This document shows, in pieces, positions 26,981-34,770 of a stretch of 64,000 bases of DNA. Where the stretch lies: the NCBI GenBank assembly GCA_947372865.1, contig CANBVJ010000001.1:17772-81771 (forward strand), written 5' to 3'. Position 1 is the stretch's first letter; every line of letters starts with the position of its first letter. Position numbers and translations under genes: made by a program. Under the pieces are notes generated by a model, which saw only the letters and a list, made by a program, of their open reading frames with translations, made no database searches and was not told where the DNA came from. The stretch comes from Comamonadaceae bacterium (GTDB lineage: Bacteria > Pseudomonadota > Gammaproteobacteria > Burkholderiales > Burkholderiaceae_C).

Positions 26981-27285
26981 GGGTGTTTTCTCCTTATGTT
27001 TTCAGTGGGCGGGGCCGGCGAACGGCTCCTGTGCGGTGGCTGCAGTCTATGGATTCCAAGCCCGCAATGTTATCTGGCCGCGACGGCAATTTCCCCTCGG
27101 ACGACGCCACGCCTGCCCAGGGCAGCAATTGTTTGCATTGGCTTCACCCTCAGGGCGCCTGTCGTCTCGCGACAATCGCAAGTCGCTAAACTGTCAGCCG
27201 TTCAGTCTCGCGACTCGTACATTGCAATCACATTTGCGCAGCCCTTGTAGGGGGTGCGCCAGAAACCAACCCTAAGGAGTTAGCC
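26981..27285. promoter_or_regulatory. Divergent promoter region with paired 10-bp direct repeats
   Basis: No gene seen in these 305 bases. GTCTCGCGAC occurs twice in the same direction, at 27164-27173 and 27205-27214, 41 bases apart (about four helical turns). The first copy lies within the small inverted repeat TGTCG-TCTCG-CGACA (27160-27174). The arrangement suits an AraC-type activator such as the GbdR-like protein at 24691, but this is inference. The corrinoid-protein gene has a strong ribosome site AAGGAG at 27274-27279. Confidence 0.4.
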
Positions 27286-27987
27286 GTGGCTGAAGAATTT
27301 GACGACCTGGACCTGAACACGCTCAATGACGAAGAATTGACCGAGCAGGTCCACGACGACTTGTACAACGGCCTGCGTGAAGAAGTGGTGGAAGCCACCA
27401 ACATCTTGCTCGGACGCGGCTGGACTGCTGCCCGCGTGCTGGACGACGCTCTGGTTGAAGGCATGCGCATTGTGGGCGTGGACTTCCGTGACGGTATTTT
27501 GTTTGTGCCCGAAGTGCTGCTGGCGGCCAACGCCATGAAGGGCGGCATGGAAATTTTGCGCCCTTTGCTGGCCGAAACCGGCGTGGAACCCATCGGCAAG
27601 ATGGTGATCGGCACCGTCAAGGGCGATATTCACGACATTGGCAAAAACCTGGTCGGCATGATGATGGAGGGCGCAGGCTTTGAAGTCATTGACCTGGGCA
27701 TCAACAACCCCGTTGAGAAATACCTCGCTGCGCTCGAAGAGCACAAGCCCGACATTTTGGGCCTGTCCGCCTTGCTGACCACCACCATGCCTTACATGAA
27801 GGTCGTCATCGACACCCTGAAAGAAAAAGGCCTGCGCGACGACTTTATCGTGCTGGTGGGCGGCGCCCCGCTGAACGAAGAGTTCGGCAAAGCTGTGGGC
27901 GCGGACGCCTATTGCCGCGACGCCGGTATTGCGGTGGAAACCGCCAAAACCCTGATCGCTGCCCGCCGCGCGGCTGCAGCGGCCTAA
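27286..27987 (+). CDS. Corrinoid (B12-binding) protein, MtbC/MtgC-like
   Basis: A 233-residue methyl-carrying corrinoid protein. Residues about 15-95 are the helical cap domain (VVEATNILLGRGWTAARVLD), and about 103-225 the B12-binding domain. The lower-ligand motif is DIHDIG (114-119, His116 expected to bind cobalt), followed by LGINNPVEKYLAALEEHKPD, GLSALLTTTMPYMK and LVGGAPLNEEF. Such proteins shuttle methyl between a substrate methyltransferase and a THF or thiol methyltransferase, and are equivalent to the Cob module of MetH. GTG start at 27286 behind AAGGAG. First gene of the cluster running to 33552. Confidence 0.92.
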   Translation: MAEEFDDLDLNTLNDEELTEQVHDDLYNGLREEVVEATNILLGRGWTAARVLDDALVEGMRIVGVDFRDGILFVPEVLLAANAMKGGMEILRPLLAETGVEPIGKMVIGTVKGDIHDIGKNLVGMMMEGAGFEVIDLGINNPVEKYLAALEEHKPDILGLSALLTTTMPYMKVVIDTLKEKGLRDDFIVLVGGAPLNEEFGKAVGADAYCRDAGIAVETAKTLIAARRAAAAA

Positions 27988-28008
27988 ACCGCCCACCGGC
28001 TTCAAGCC

Positions 28009-28626
28009 ATGGCTGCAGCGGCAAACACCTTGGTGATTGCCTGCGGCGCCCTGGCCAAAGAGATCGTGGCGCTGCGCCAGGCCAACGGCTGGTCGCACAT
28101 GGACGTGAGCTGCCTGCCTGCAGAACTGCACAACCGCCCCGAAAAAATTCCGGCAGCGGTGCGCGAAAAAATCCAGCGTTTCAAGGGCCGCTACGCCCAT
28201 CTGTTTGTGGCCTATGCCGACTGCGGCACGGGTGGCCTGTTGGACGTGGTGCTGGCCGAAGAGGGTGTAGAGCGCATTGCCGGAGCGCATTGCTACGAGT
28301 TTTACGCGGGCGCCAAGGTATTTGAGCAGTTGGCGGAGCAGGAAATTGGCACCTTTTACCTGACCGATTTTTTGCTGCGGCATTTTGAGCGCCTCATCAT
28401 CCACGGCCTGGGCATCGACAAGCACCCGCAGTTGCTGCCGGTGTATTTTGGCAATTACAAAAAGCTGGTGTATCTGGCCCAGACCGAGAGCGCCGAAGGG
28501 CGCACGCTGGGGCAGCGCGCCGCCGACCGGCTCGGGCTGGCGTTTGAATACCGGCTGACCGGCTACGGCGAGCTTGATAGCAGCTTGCGGCAAGTTAATG
28601 AGAAAGTGATCCAATGGCAAAACTGA
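28009..28626 (+). CDS. DUF1638 protein
   Basis: A 205-residue protein of the DUF1638 family, of unknown biochemical role. Features: TLVIACGALAKEIVALRQAN at the N-terminus, DVSCLPAELHNRPEKIP, and FVAYADCGTGGLLDVVL, with conserved Cys residues that could bind metal or a corrinoid thiol partner. Family members typically occur beside corrinoid methyltransferase genes, as here, so a role in handling the corrinoid protein is the usual guess. It overlaps the next gene by 13 bases. Confidence 0.8.
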   Translation: MAAAANTLVIACGALAKEIVALRQANGWSHMDVSCLPAELHNRPEKIPAAVREKIQRFKGRYAHLFVAYADCGTGGLLDVVLAEEGVERIAGAHCYEFYAGAKVFEQLAEQEIGTFYLTDFLLRHFERLIIHGLGIDKHPQLLPVYFGNYKKLVYLAQTESAEGRTLGQRAADRLGLAFEYRLTGYGELDSSLRQVNEKVIQWQN

Positions 28627-28979
28627 TTGTGATTTCGTGGCGCGACATTCCCGCGCAAGTGGTCGTCAAACGCGGGCGCGAGACCGGCAAGGTGCAGCTT
28701 TCGCACCGTTTTCAAGAAGCGGTAGACCGCGCCGCCATGCGCGCGGGCAAGGCCAGTTCGGGCGACTACCTGGCCGATTGGAAACGCAGCGACCCCACCG
28801 AATGCGGCGACGACATCCAGGCCGAGGCCAATGCCTGCGCCGAGCGGCTTGAGGCCCAGTACTCGGACGACGACTTGCTGCGCATCATCCGCGCCCATGG
28901 CGTGGACACCACGCTGGCTGCGCCCACGGTCATTTCGTCCGAAGAATCCAGCGTGCCGCTGCCCGAGGGAGAAGTCTGA
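28614..28979 (+). CDS. 'Virulence factor' family small protein (PF13769-like)
   Basis: A 121-residue protein starting MAKLIVISWRDIPAQVVVKR and containing RFQEAVDRAAMRAGKASSGD and YLADWKRS. This resembles the small family that carries the misleading name 'virulence factor' and that co-occurs with DUF1638, MetF and corrinoid genes in proteobacteria. No catalytic motif is evident. The tight overlaps (13 bases with the gene before, 1 base with the gene after) indicate translational coupling and a shared function. Confidence 0.7.
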   Translation: MAKLIVISWRDIPAQVVVKRGRETGKVQLSHRFQEAVDRAAMRAGKASSGDYLADWKRSDPTECGDDIQAEANACAERLEAQYSDDDLLRIIRAHGVDTTLAAPTVISSEESSVPLPEGEV

Positions 28980-29428
28980 TGTACGCGGTACGCCGTTGGT
29001 CGGTGCGCCATGCGCGCGGGCTGGAAATTTTTTACCAAGGCTTTGAGCGCGCCTTTGTGGCCCTGCATCCGCTGTGGAAGGCCATCGGCTACGAGCGCCT
29101 GGAAAAACCGGTGGCCGTGGTGGAAAAAGCCGTCAAAGGCCTTTTGTTTGACTGCCAGATGTGCGGCCAGTGCGCGCTCAGTTCTACCGGCATGTCGTGC
29201 TCCATGAACTGTCCCAAAACCCTGCGCAACGGCCCTTGTGGCGGCGTGCGGGCCGACGGCAACTGTGAAGTCAAGCCCGAGATGCGTTGTGTGTGGGTAG
29301 AAGCCTATGCCGGAAGCCAGCGCATGGCGGCAGGCAAAGAGGCGATCAAGGTGGTGCAGTTTGCGGTGGACGGGCGCCTGAAGGGCAAGTCTTCGTGGCT
29401 GAAAGTGGCGCGCGAGAAAAACGCATAA
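28979..29428 (+). CDS. MetV-like protein (methylene-THF reductase C-terminal family, PF12225)
   Basis: A 149-residue protein with eight cysteines between residues 59 and 104: CQMCGQC (59, 62, 65), then 74, 78, 87, 96 and 104, around NCPKTLRNGPCGGVRADGNC. This is the signature of the MTHFR C-terminal family, known as MetV in acetogens, which partners MetF and probably carries a metal site. The flanking text (KAIGYERLEKPVAVVEKAVK) suggests an extended helix. It precedes metF by 9 bases. In this aerobic-type context it may connect MetF to an electron acceptor other than NADH; that is inference. Confidence 0.82.
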   Translation: MYAVRRWSVRHARGLEIFYQGFERAFVALHPLWKAIGYERLEKPVAVVEKAVKGLLFDCQMCGQCALSSTGMSCSMNCPKTLRNGPCGGVRADGNCEVKPEMRCVWVEAYAGSQRMAAGKEAIKVVQFAVDGRLKGKSSWLKVAREKNA

Positions 29429-29437
29429 AGGCAAACC

Positions 29438-30490
29438 ATGAGATTTGACGACGAACCCGTTCCCGGCTACCCGCTGCCCATTCTTCCCGGCCACACCTCG
29501 CCCGGGCGCCTGGAGCGCGTGCTGCGCAGCGGCGCTTTTGCCATTACCGCCGAGATGGAGCCGCCAGATTCCGCCAACCCCGAAGACGTGTACCGCCGCG
29601 CCCGCGTGTTTGACGGTTATGCCGACGCCATCAACGCCACCGACGGCAGCGGCGCCAACTGCCATATGTCGAGCCTGGCGGTGTGCGCGCTTCTCACCCG
29701 CGTGGGGTATGCCCCGGTGATGCAAATCTCTTGCCGCGACAAAAACCGCATCGCCATTCAGGGCGACATCCTGGGTGGTGCCGCCATGGGCGTGTGCAAT
29801 ATGCTGTGCCTGAGCGGCGACGGCGTGCAAGCCGGCGACCACCCGCAGGCCAAACCGGTGTTTGACCTGGACTGCATGTCGCTCTTGGAAATTGGCCGGG
29901 ACATGCGCGACGAACACCGTTTCCAAAGCGGGCGCAAGGTCACGTTTGCGCCGCGCGTGTTTTTGGGCGCAGCCGCCAACCCGTTTGTGCAGCCCTTTGA
30001 CTGGCGCGCCCAGCGCCTGGCCAAAAAAGTGGCTGCAGGCGCCCAGTTCATCCAGACCCAATACTGCTACGACATGCCGCGCCTGCGCACCTATATGAAA
30101 GAGGTCGAAGACCTGGGGCTCTTGGACAAAGTATTCATTCTGGTGGGCGTGGGCCCTATGCGTTCGGCCAAGGTGGCCGAATGGATGCGCAGCAACGTGC
30201 CCGGCGTGCACATTCCAGACGCCGTCATCAAGCGCATGGCGGGCGCCGAAAAACCGGCCGCCGAGGGGCGCAAGATTTGCACCGAGATCATGCAAGAGGT
30301 CAAAGAGATCAAGGGCGTGGCCGGTGTGCACATCATGGCCTACCGCCAAGAAGATGCGGTGCCCGAGATGGTGCAAAATTCTGGCGTCCTGCAAGGCCGC
30401 GTGCCCTGGTACCCCGGACGCGACGGCGCCGACGCCGAGCTGCATTACACCCCGGCCCCCAGCGTGCCTGCCGCACCGCAAGCGGCCTAA
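29438..30490 (+). CDS. metF: Methylenetetrahydrofolate reductase
   Basis: A 350-residue TIM-barrel flavoprotein interconverting methylene-THF and methyl-THF. Recognisable blocks are FAITAEMEPPDSANPEDVYR with the catalytic Glu, ADAINATDGSGANCHMSSLA, QISCRDKNRIAIQGDILGGA, and LCLSGDGVQAGDHPQAKPVF. It belongs to the longer MetF type found with MetV and corrinoid genes rather than the short E. coli type (296 residues). In the methyl-oxidising direction it would pass betaine-derived methyl groups to the folate pool; in the other direction it would feed methionine synthesis. Confidence 0.93.
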   Translation: MRFDDEPVPGYPLPILPGHTSPGRLERVLRSGAFAITAEMEPPDSANPEDVYRRARVFDGYADAINATDGSGANCHMSSLAVCALLTRVGYAPVMQISCRDKNRIAIQGDILGGAAMGVCNMLCLSGDGVQAGDHPQAKPVFDLDCMSLLEIGRDMRDEHRFQSGRKVTFAPRVFLGAAANPFVQPFDWRAQRLAKKVAAGAQFIQTQYCYDMPRLRTYMKEVEDLGLLDKVFILVGVGPMRSAKVAEWMRSNVPGVHIPDAVIKRMAGAEKPAAEGRKICTEIMQEVKEIKGVAGVHIMAYRQEDAVPEMVQNSGVLQGRVPWYPGRDGADAELHYTPAPSVPAAPQAA

Positions 30491-30544
30491 GGGCCCAGAC
30501 TTTTTTCACTCCCCTTTTTATTGTTCACATCACAAGGATTCAGC

Positions 30545-31459
30545 GTGACCGACACCATCATCAGCTCCGCAACGCGCGAAGTCATCATCGGCTTTGACCG
30601 TCCCTTCGTCATCATCGGCGAGCGCATCAACCCCACGGGCCGCAAAATCATGGCCGCAGAGATGATGGCCGGCGACTACAGCCGCGTCATTGCCGACGCG
30701 CTGGCCCAGGTCGAAGCGGGCGCCCACATGCTGGACGTGAACGCCGGCATTCCCCTGGCCGATGAGCCCGGCATGCTGGCCAAGGCCATCCAGCTCGTGC
30801 AGTCTGTCACTGACGTACCGCTGAGCATTGACTCGTCCATCGTCGCCGCGCTCGAAGCCGGTTTGGCGGTGTACAAAGGCAAGGCGCTGGTTAATTCGGT
30901 GACGGGTGAAGAAGACCGCCTGGAAACCGTGCTGCCCCTGGTCAAGAAATACGGTGCTGCTGTGGTGGCCATTTCCAACGATGAGACCGGCATTTCCCAA
31001 GACCCGGACGTGCGTTTTGCCGTGGCCAAAAAGATTGTGGAGCGCGCGTCTGACTACGGCATTCCGGCCTGCGACATCGTGGTCGATCCGCTGGTCATGC
31101 CCATTGGCGCCATCAACCAGGCAGGCGTGCAAGTCATGCGCCTGGTGCACCGTTTGCGTACCGAACTGAAAGTCAACACCACCTGCGGCGCCTCCAACGT
31201 GAGCTTTGGCTTGCCCGAGCGCAACGGTGTCAATTCCGCTTTCCTAACCATGGCGATTGCTGCGGGCATGACCAGCGCCATCACCAACCCCATGCACGCC
31301 GAGGTGGTCAAGGCCATCATGGGCGCGGACGTGATGATGGGCCACGACCCAGACTGCATGCGCTGGATCCGCAAATTCCGCGCAGACCCGGTGATGGGCG
31401 CCGATGGCGAAATGGGTCGGGGCCGCCGCGAAGGTGGCAGCCGCCGCCGCGCGAGCTGA
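30545..31459 (+). CDS. Methyl-THF:corrinoid methyltransferase (MtgA/AcsE-like, pterin-binding)
   Basis: A 304-residue pterin-binding TIM barrel. FVIIGERINPTGRKIMAAEM, the folate-site run MLDVNAGIPLADEPGMLA, PLSIDSSIVAALEAGL, and CGASNVSFGLPERNGVNSA are the diagnostic blocks. It moves a methyl group between THF and a corrinoid protein, like the second module of MetH. The GTG at 30545 is chosen because AAGGA (30534-30538) precedes it; a TTG at 30521 lacks a site. The C-terminus ends in a basic, Gly/Arg-rich tail (GRGRREGGSRRRAS) also seen, in changed form, on the RamA-like and homocysteine methyltransferase proteins. Confidence 0.92.
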   Translation: MTDTIISSATREVIIGFDRPFVIIGERINPTGRKIMAAEMMAGDYSRVIADALAQVEAGAHMLDVNAGIPLADEPGMLAKAIQLVQSVTDVPLSIDSSIVAALEAGLAVYKGKALVNSVTGEEDRLETVLPLVKKYGAAVVAISNDETGISQDPDVRFAVAKKIVERASDYGIPACDIVVDPLVMPIGAINQAGVQVMRLVHRLRTELKVNTTCGASNVSFGLPERNGVNSAFLTMAIAAGMTSAITNPMHAEVVKAIMGADVMMGHDPDCMRWIRKFRADPVMGADGEMGRGRREGGSRRRAS

Positions 31460-31515
31460 TCCGCGCAAGGCCTTAACGCCTTCCCTTAACGCCTTTAATA
31501 GCTGGGAGCTTATTT

Positions 31516-33552
31516 GTGAGTGGTCAAGATGCCTTGGTAGTTTTCACCCCCTCGGGGCGGCGTGGCCGTTTTCCGCTGGGATCGTCCTTGCTGCAAGCGG
31601 CGCGCTCTTTGGGCGTGGACATTGATTCGGTCTGCGGTGGCCGCGGCATTTGCGGCCGCTGCCAGGTGCTGGTGGCCGAAGGTGAGTTTTCCAAGCACGG
31701 CGTCACCTCTTGCGTGGACAACCTGTCGCCCGTCTCGGCGGTAGAGCAGGAATACTGCGCCACCCAGCCCATGGCGCCGGGGCGACGCCTGTCGTGTTCG
31801 GCCCAGGTCTTGGGCGACCTGGTGATTGACGTGCCGTCATCCAGCCAAGTGCACAAGCAAGTGGTGCGCAAGGCCGCCGAGGCGCTGGACATTGAACTTG
31901 ACCCCCTGGTGCGCCTGCACTATGTGGAAGTGCAAGAGCCCGACATGCACGACCCGTCCGGCGATTTGCGCCGCCTGGAAGACGCGCTGGACTTTGAATG
32001 GCAGCTCAGCGATTTGTCCTGCGACGTGCTGGTCTTGCAGCAACTGCAAACCGCGCTGCGCGCCGGTGCCTGGAAAGTGACCGTTGCGGTGCACGCGGGC
32101 AAACAAATTATTGCGGTGTGGCCCGGTTTTAAAGAGCATGTTTACGGCCTGGCGGTGGACGTGGGTTCCACCACCATTGCCGCGCACCTGTGCAATTTGG
32201 CCTCGGGCGAAGTGGTGGCATCTGCCGGGGTGATGAACCCGCAAATCCGCTTTGGCGAAGACCTGATGAGCCGCGTCTCTTACGTCATGATGAATCCCGG
32301 CGGCGAGGTGGAAATGACCGCTGCGGTGCGCGCGGCGCTCAATGAACTGGCAGTGGACGTGGCCGCGCAGGCTGGTATTTCGCCGCAAGACATTCTGGAA
32401 GCCACCTTTGTGGGCAACCCCATCATGCATCACCTGCTGCTGGGCATAAACCCGGTGGAACTCGGTGGCGCGCCCTTTGCGTTGGCCACGGACCGGGCGA
32501 TTACTTTGTGGGCGGTGGAGATTGACTTTGCCATCCACCGCAACGCGCGCATTTACGTGCTGCCTTGCATTGCCGGCCACGTGGGCGCGGATACGGCGGG
32601 CGTGATTCTGGCCGAGCGCCCGGACCTGAACGACAAGATCACCCTGCTGGTGGACGTGGGGACGAATGCCGAAATTGTGCTGGGCAACAACCAGCGCCTG
32701 CTGGCCTGTTCCAGCCCCACCGGTCCGGCTTTTGAAGGCGCTCAAATCAGTTGCGGCCAGCGCGCCGCACCCGGCGCCATTGAGCGCGTGCGCATTGACC
32801 CGGTCACGCTGGAGCCACGCTTCAAGGTGATTGGCTCGGACCTGTGGTCTGACGACCCCGGCTTTGACGCCGCAGTGGCTGCCACCGGTGTGACTGGCGT
32901 GTGCGGCTCGGGCATTATTGAGGCGCTGGCCGAGATGTATTTGGCCGGCATCATCCGCCACGACGGCGTCATCAACGGCGACCTGTCCGCGCGCAACCCG
33001 CGCATTCAGCCCGATGGCCGCACCTTCTCATACGAGCTGTACCGCGCCACCGCAGACGCGCCGCCCCTTAAGGTGATGCAAAACGACGTGCGCGCCATCC
33101 AGTTGGGCAAGGCGGCTTTGTACGCCGGTGTGCGCCTGTTGATGGAGCGCATGGGCGTGCAGACCGTGGACCGCATTCGCCTGGCCGGTGCATTTGGCAG
33201 CCACATTGACGTGAAATACGCCATGGTGCTGGGCATGATTCCCGACTGCGTTTTGAGCGAAGTGAGTTCGGCCGGCAACGCCGCAGGCACGGGCGCGCGC
33301 ATTGCGCTACTGGACCAGCGCGCGCGCGGCGACATTGAAGCGCTGGTGCGCCGGGTAGAAAAAATCGAGACGGCGGTGGAACCACGCTTCCAGGAAATTT
33401 TTGTCGAAGCCATGGCCTTGCCGCATTTGACCGACCCGTTTGTCGAGTTGCGCAAGGTGGTCAAGCTGCCCGAGCGCGTGGCCATCAACAACGAGCAAAA
33501 CGCCCGCAGCCGCCGGGGGCCGCGTGCGCGTGCGCCAGACGCTGCCGCTTAA
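31516..33552 (+). CDS. RamA-like corrinoid activation protein (2Fe-2S, ASKHA/DUF4445)
   Basis: A 678-residue protein. Residues 1-100 are a ferredoxin-like [2Fe-2S] domain with cysteines 40, 46 and 49 (DSVCGGRGICGRCQV). A linker of about 100 residues leads to an actin-like ATPase core starting at GLAVDVGSTTIAAHLCNLAS and including LVDVGTNAEIVLG and VCGSGIIEALAEMYLAG. RamA and RACo reduce inactive Co(II) corrinoids to Co(I) with ATP, so this is the likely reactivator of the corrinoid protein at 27286. It takes the place of the SAM-dependent activation domain of classic MetH. The tail is basic (RSRRGPRARAPDAAA). GTG start at 31516. Confidence 0.9.
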   Translation: MSGQDALVVFTPSGRRGRFPLGSSLLQAARSLGVDIDSVCGGRGICGRCQVLVAEGEFSKHGVTSCVDNLSPVSAVEQEYCATQPMAPGRRLSCSAQVLGDLVIDVPSSSQVHKQVVRKAAEALDIELDPLVRLHYVEVQEPDMHDPSGDLRRLEDALDFEWQLSDLSCDVLVLQQLQTALRAGAWKVTVAVHAGKQIIAVWPGFKEHVYGLAVDVGSTTIAAHLCNLASGEVVASAGVMNPQIRFGEDLMSRVSYVMMNPGGEVEMTAAVRAALNELAVDVAAQAGISPQDILEATFVGNPIMHHLLLGINPVELGGAPFALATDRAITLWAVEIDFAIHRNARIYVLPCIAGHVGADTAGVILAERPDLNDKITLLVDVGTNAEIVLGNNQRLLACSSPTGPAFEGAQISCGQRAAPGAIERVRIDPVTLEPRFKVIGSDLWSDDPGFDAAVAATGVTGVCGSGIIEALAEMYLAGIIRHDGVINGDLSARNPRIQPDGRTFSYELYRATADAPPLKVMQNDVRAIQLGKAALYAGVRLLMERMGVQTVDRIRLAGAFGSHIDVKYAMVLGMIPDCVLSEVSSAGNAAGTGARIALLDQRARGDIEALVRRVEKIETAVEPRFQEIFVEAMALPHLTDPFVELRKVVKLPERVAINNEQNARSRRGPRARAPDAAA

Positions 33553-33687
33553 ATCCAGATTTGGAAAGCAAATTCACGGGTAGCCGCGCGGTTGAGGCCA
33601 AAAACGCGGCATAAACCCGGTATAAAGGCGCTGTCCGTAAGGGCTACAACAGAGTGCGATGGGTTTATTCAATTACCAGGAGTTCGT

Positions 33688-34629
33688 ATGACGATGATGA
33701 AAAAGCTTGCAGTAGTTGCCGCTGTCATGGCAATGGGTACACAGTTCGCGATGGCCGAAGAAGCCAGTTGCAAGACTGTGCGTTTTGCCGACGTGGGCTG
33801 GAGCGATATTGCTGCTACCACCGGCATGGCTTCTGTGGTGCTAGAAGGTTTGGGCTACAAGCCCACCGTCACCATGGCCTCTATCCCAATTGCCTTTGCC
33901 GGCATGAAGAAAAAACAGATTGACGTGTTTTTGGGCTATTGGAACCCGTCCATGACGCCGCAGATCGAGCCCTTCATCAAGTCGGGCGACATCAAGGTCT
34001 TGGACACGCCCAACCTGGTCGGCGCCAAATACACCCTGGCTGTGCCTACCTATTTGTACAACAAGGGCCTGAAAACCTTTGCCGACATCGCCAAGTTTGA
34101 GAAAGACCTGGGCGGCAAGATTTACGGCATTGAGCCCGGCAACGACGGCAACGCGCTGATCGCCGGCATGATCAAGGAAAACAAGTTTGGCTTGAAGAGC
34201 TTCAAGATGGTCGAATCAAGTGAGGCCGGCATGCTGGTCGAAGCCCAACGCGCCATCAAGAGCGAGAAAGCCATCGTCTTCCTGGGCTGGGAACCCCACC
34301 CCATGAACGTGCAGATGAAGATGAGCTACCTGGCCGGTGGCGACGACGTGTTTGGCCCCAATCTGGGTGAAGCCAAGGTTTACACCGCCGTTCCTACTTC
34401 GTACGAAGCGCGCTGCCCCAATGTCGGCGCTTTGCTGAAAAACCTGCAGTTCTCCACCGACATGGAAAACCAGGTGATGGGCCCGATTCTCAAGAAGGTC
34501 AAGCCCAACAAGGCCGCAGCCGACTTCATCAAGGCCAACCCGGCTGTGTTGGACAAGTGGCTCACTGGCGTCAAAACCTTTGACGGCAAAGAAGGCTTGT
34601 CCGCAGTCAAGGCGGCGTTGAAGATCTAA
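33688..34629 (+). CDS. proX: Glycine betaine-binding periplasmic protein
   Basis: A 313-residue substrate-binding protein (OpuAC family) with a signal peptide (MKKLAVVAAVMAMGTQFAMA). The mature part begins EEASCKTVRFADVGWSD; GLGYKPTVTMASIPIAFAGM, DVFLGYWNPSMTPQI and FLGWEPHPMNVQMKM carry the Trp residues that cage the quaternary ammonium group. It is the missing third part of the ProV-ProW transporter at 22582-24694. ATG 33688 is chosen for its site CCAGGAG (33677-33682) and the signal peptide. A 135-base gap before it probably holds its own promoter, and a terminator follows. Confidence 0.94.
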   Translation: MTMMKKLAVVAAVMAMGTQFAMAEEASCKTVRFADVGWSDIAATTGMASVVLEGLGYKPTVTMASIPIAFAGMKKKQIDVFLGYWNPSMTPQIEPFIKSGDIKVLDTPNLVGAKYTLAVPTYLYNKGLKTFADIAKFEKDLGGKIYGIEPGNDGNALIAGMIKENKFGLKSFKMVESSEAGMLVEAQRAIKSEKAIVFLGWEPHPMNVQMKMSYLAGGDDVFGPNLGEAKVYTAVPTSYEARCPNVGALLKNLQFSTDMENQVMGPILKKVKPNKAAADFIKANPAVLDKWLTGVKTFDGKEGLSAVKAALKI

Positions 34630-34706
34630 ACCATCTTGGACGGGTGCCGCCGGCGTTGAAGCTGGTGGCGGGGCCTGCGGTGTAATCCGCAGCAGGCCCC
34701 CACAGC

Positions 34707-34746
34707 AACTCCGACTCAGCGTGGCTTGGGTCGGGGTTGTTTTTTT
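34707..34746 (+). terminator. Rho-independent terminator after proX
   Basis: AACTCCGAC (34707-34715) pairs with GTCGGGGTT (34730-34738), followed by a run of seven T at 34740-34746. Just upstream (about 34671-34700) a second hairpin, GGGCCTGCGG with CCGCAGCAGGCCC, is visible. It separates proX from betB. Confidence 0.75.
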
Positions 34747-34770
34747 GGTGCAAGGGAAAAGTAAATAGCA

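Noticed and set aside
26156..27250. A 364-codon frame opposite purU
   Set aside because: It is a shadow of purU, whose catalytic residues are intact on the minus strand.
26981..27285. A possible cobalamin riboswitch before the corrinoid cluster
   Set aside because: The conserved B12-box and neighbouring cobalamin-element blocks are absent.
28766..30481. A 571-codon open frame on the minus strand
   Set aside because: It is antisense to the MetV-like and metF genes, which have clear family motifs. Long shadow frames are expected in high-GC DNA, and the translation is His/Ala/Gly-rich without domains.
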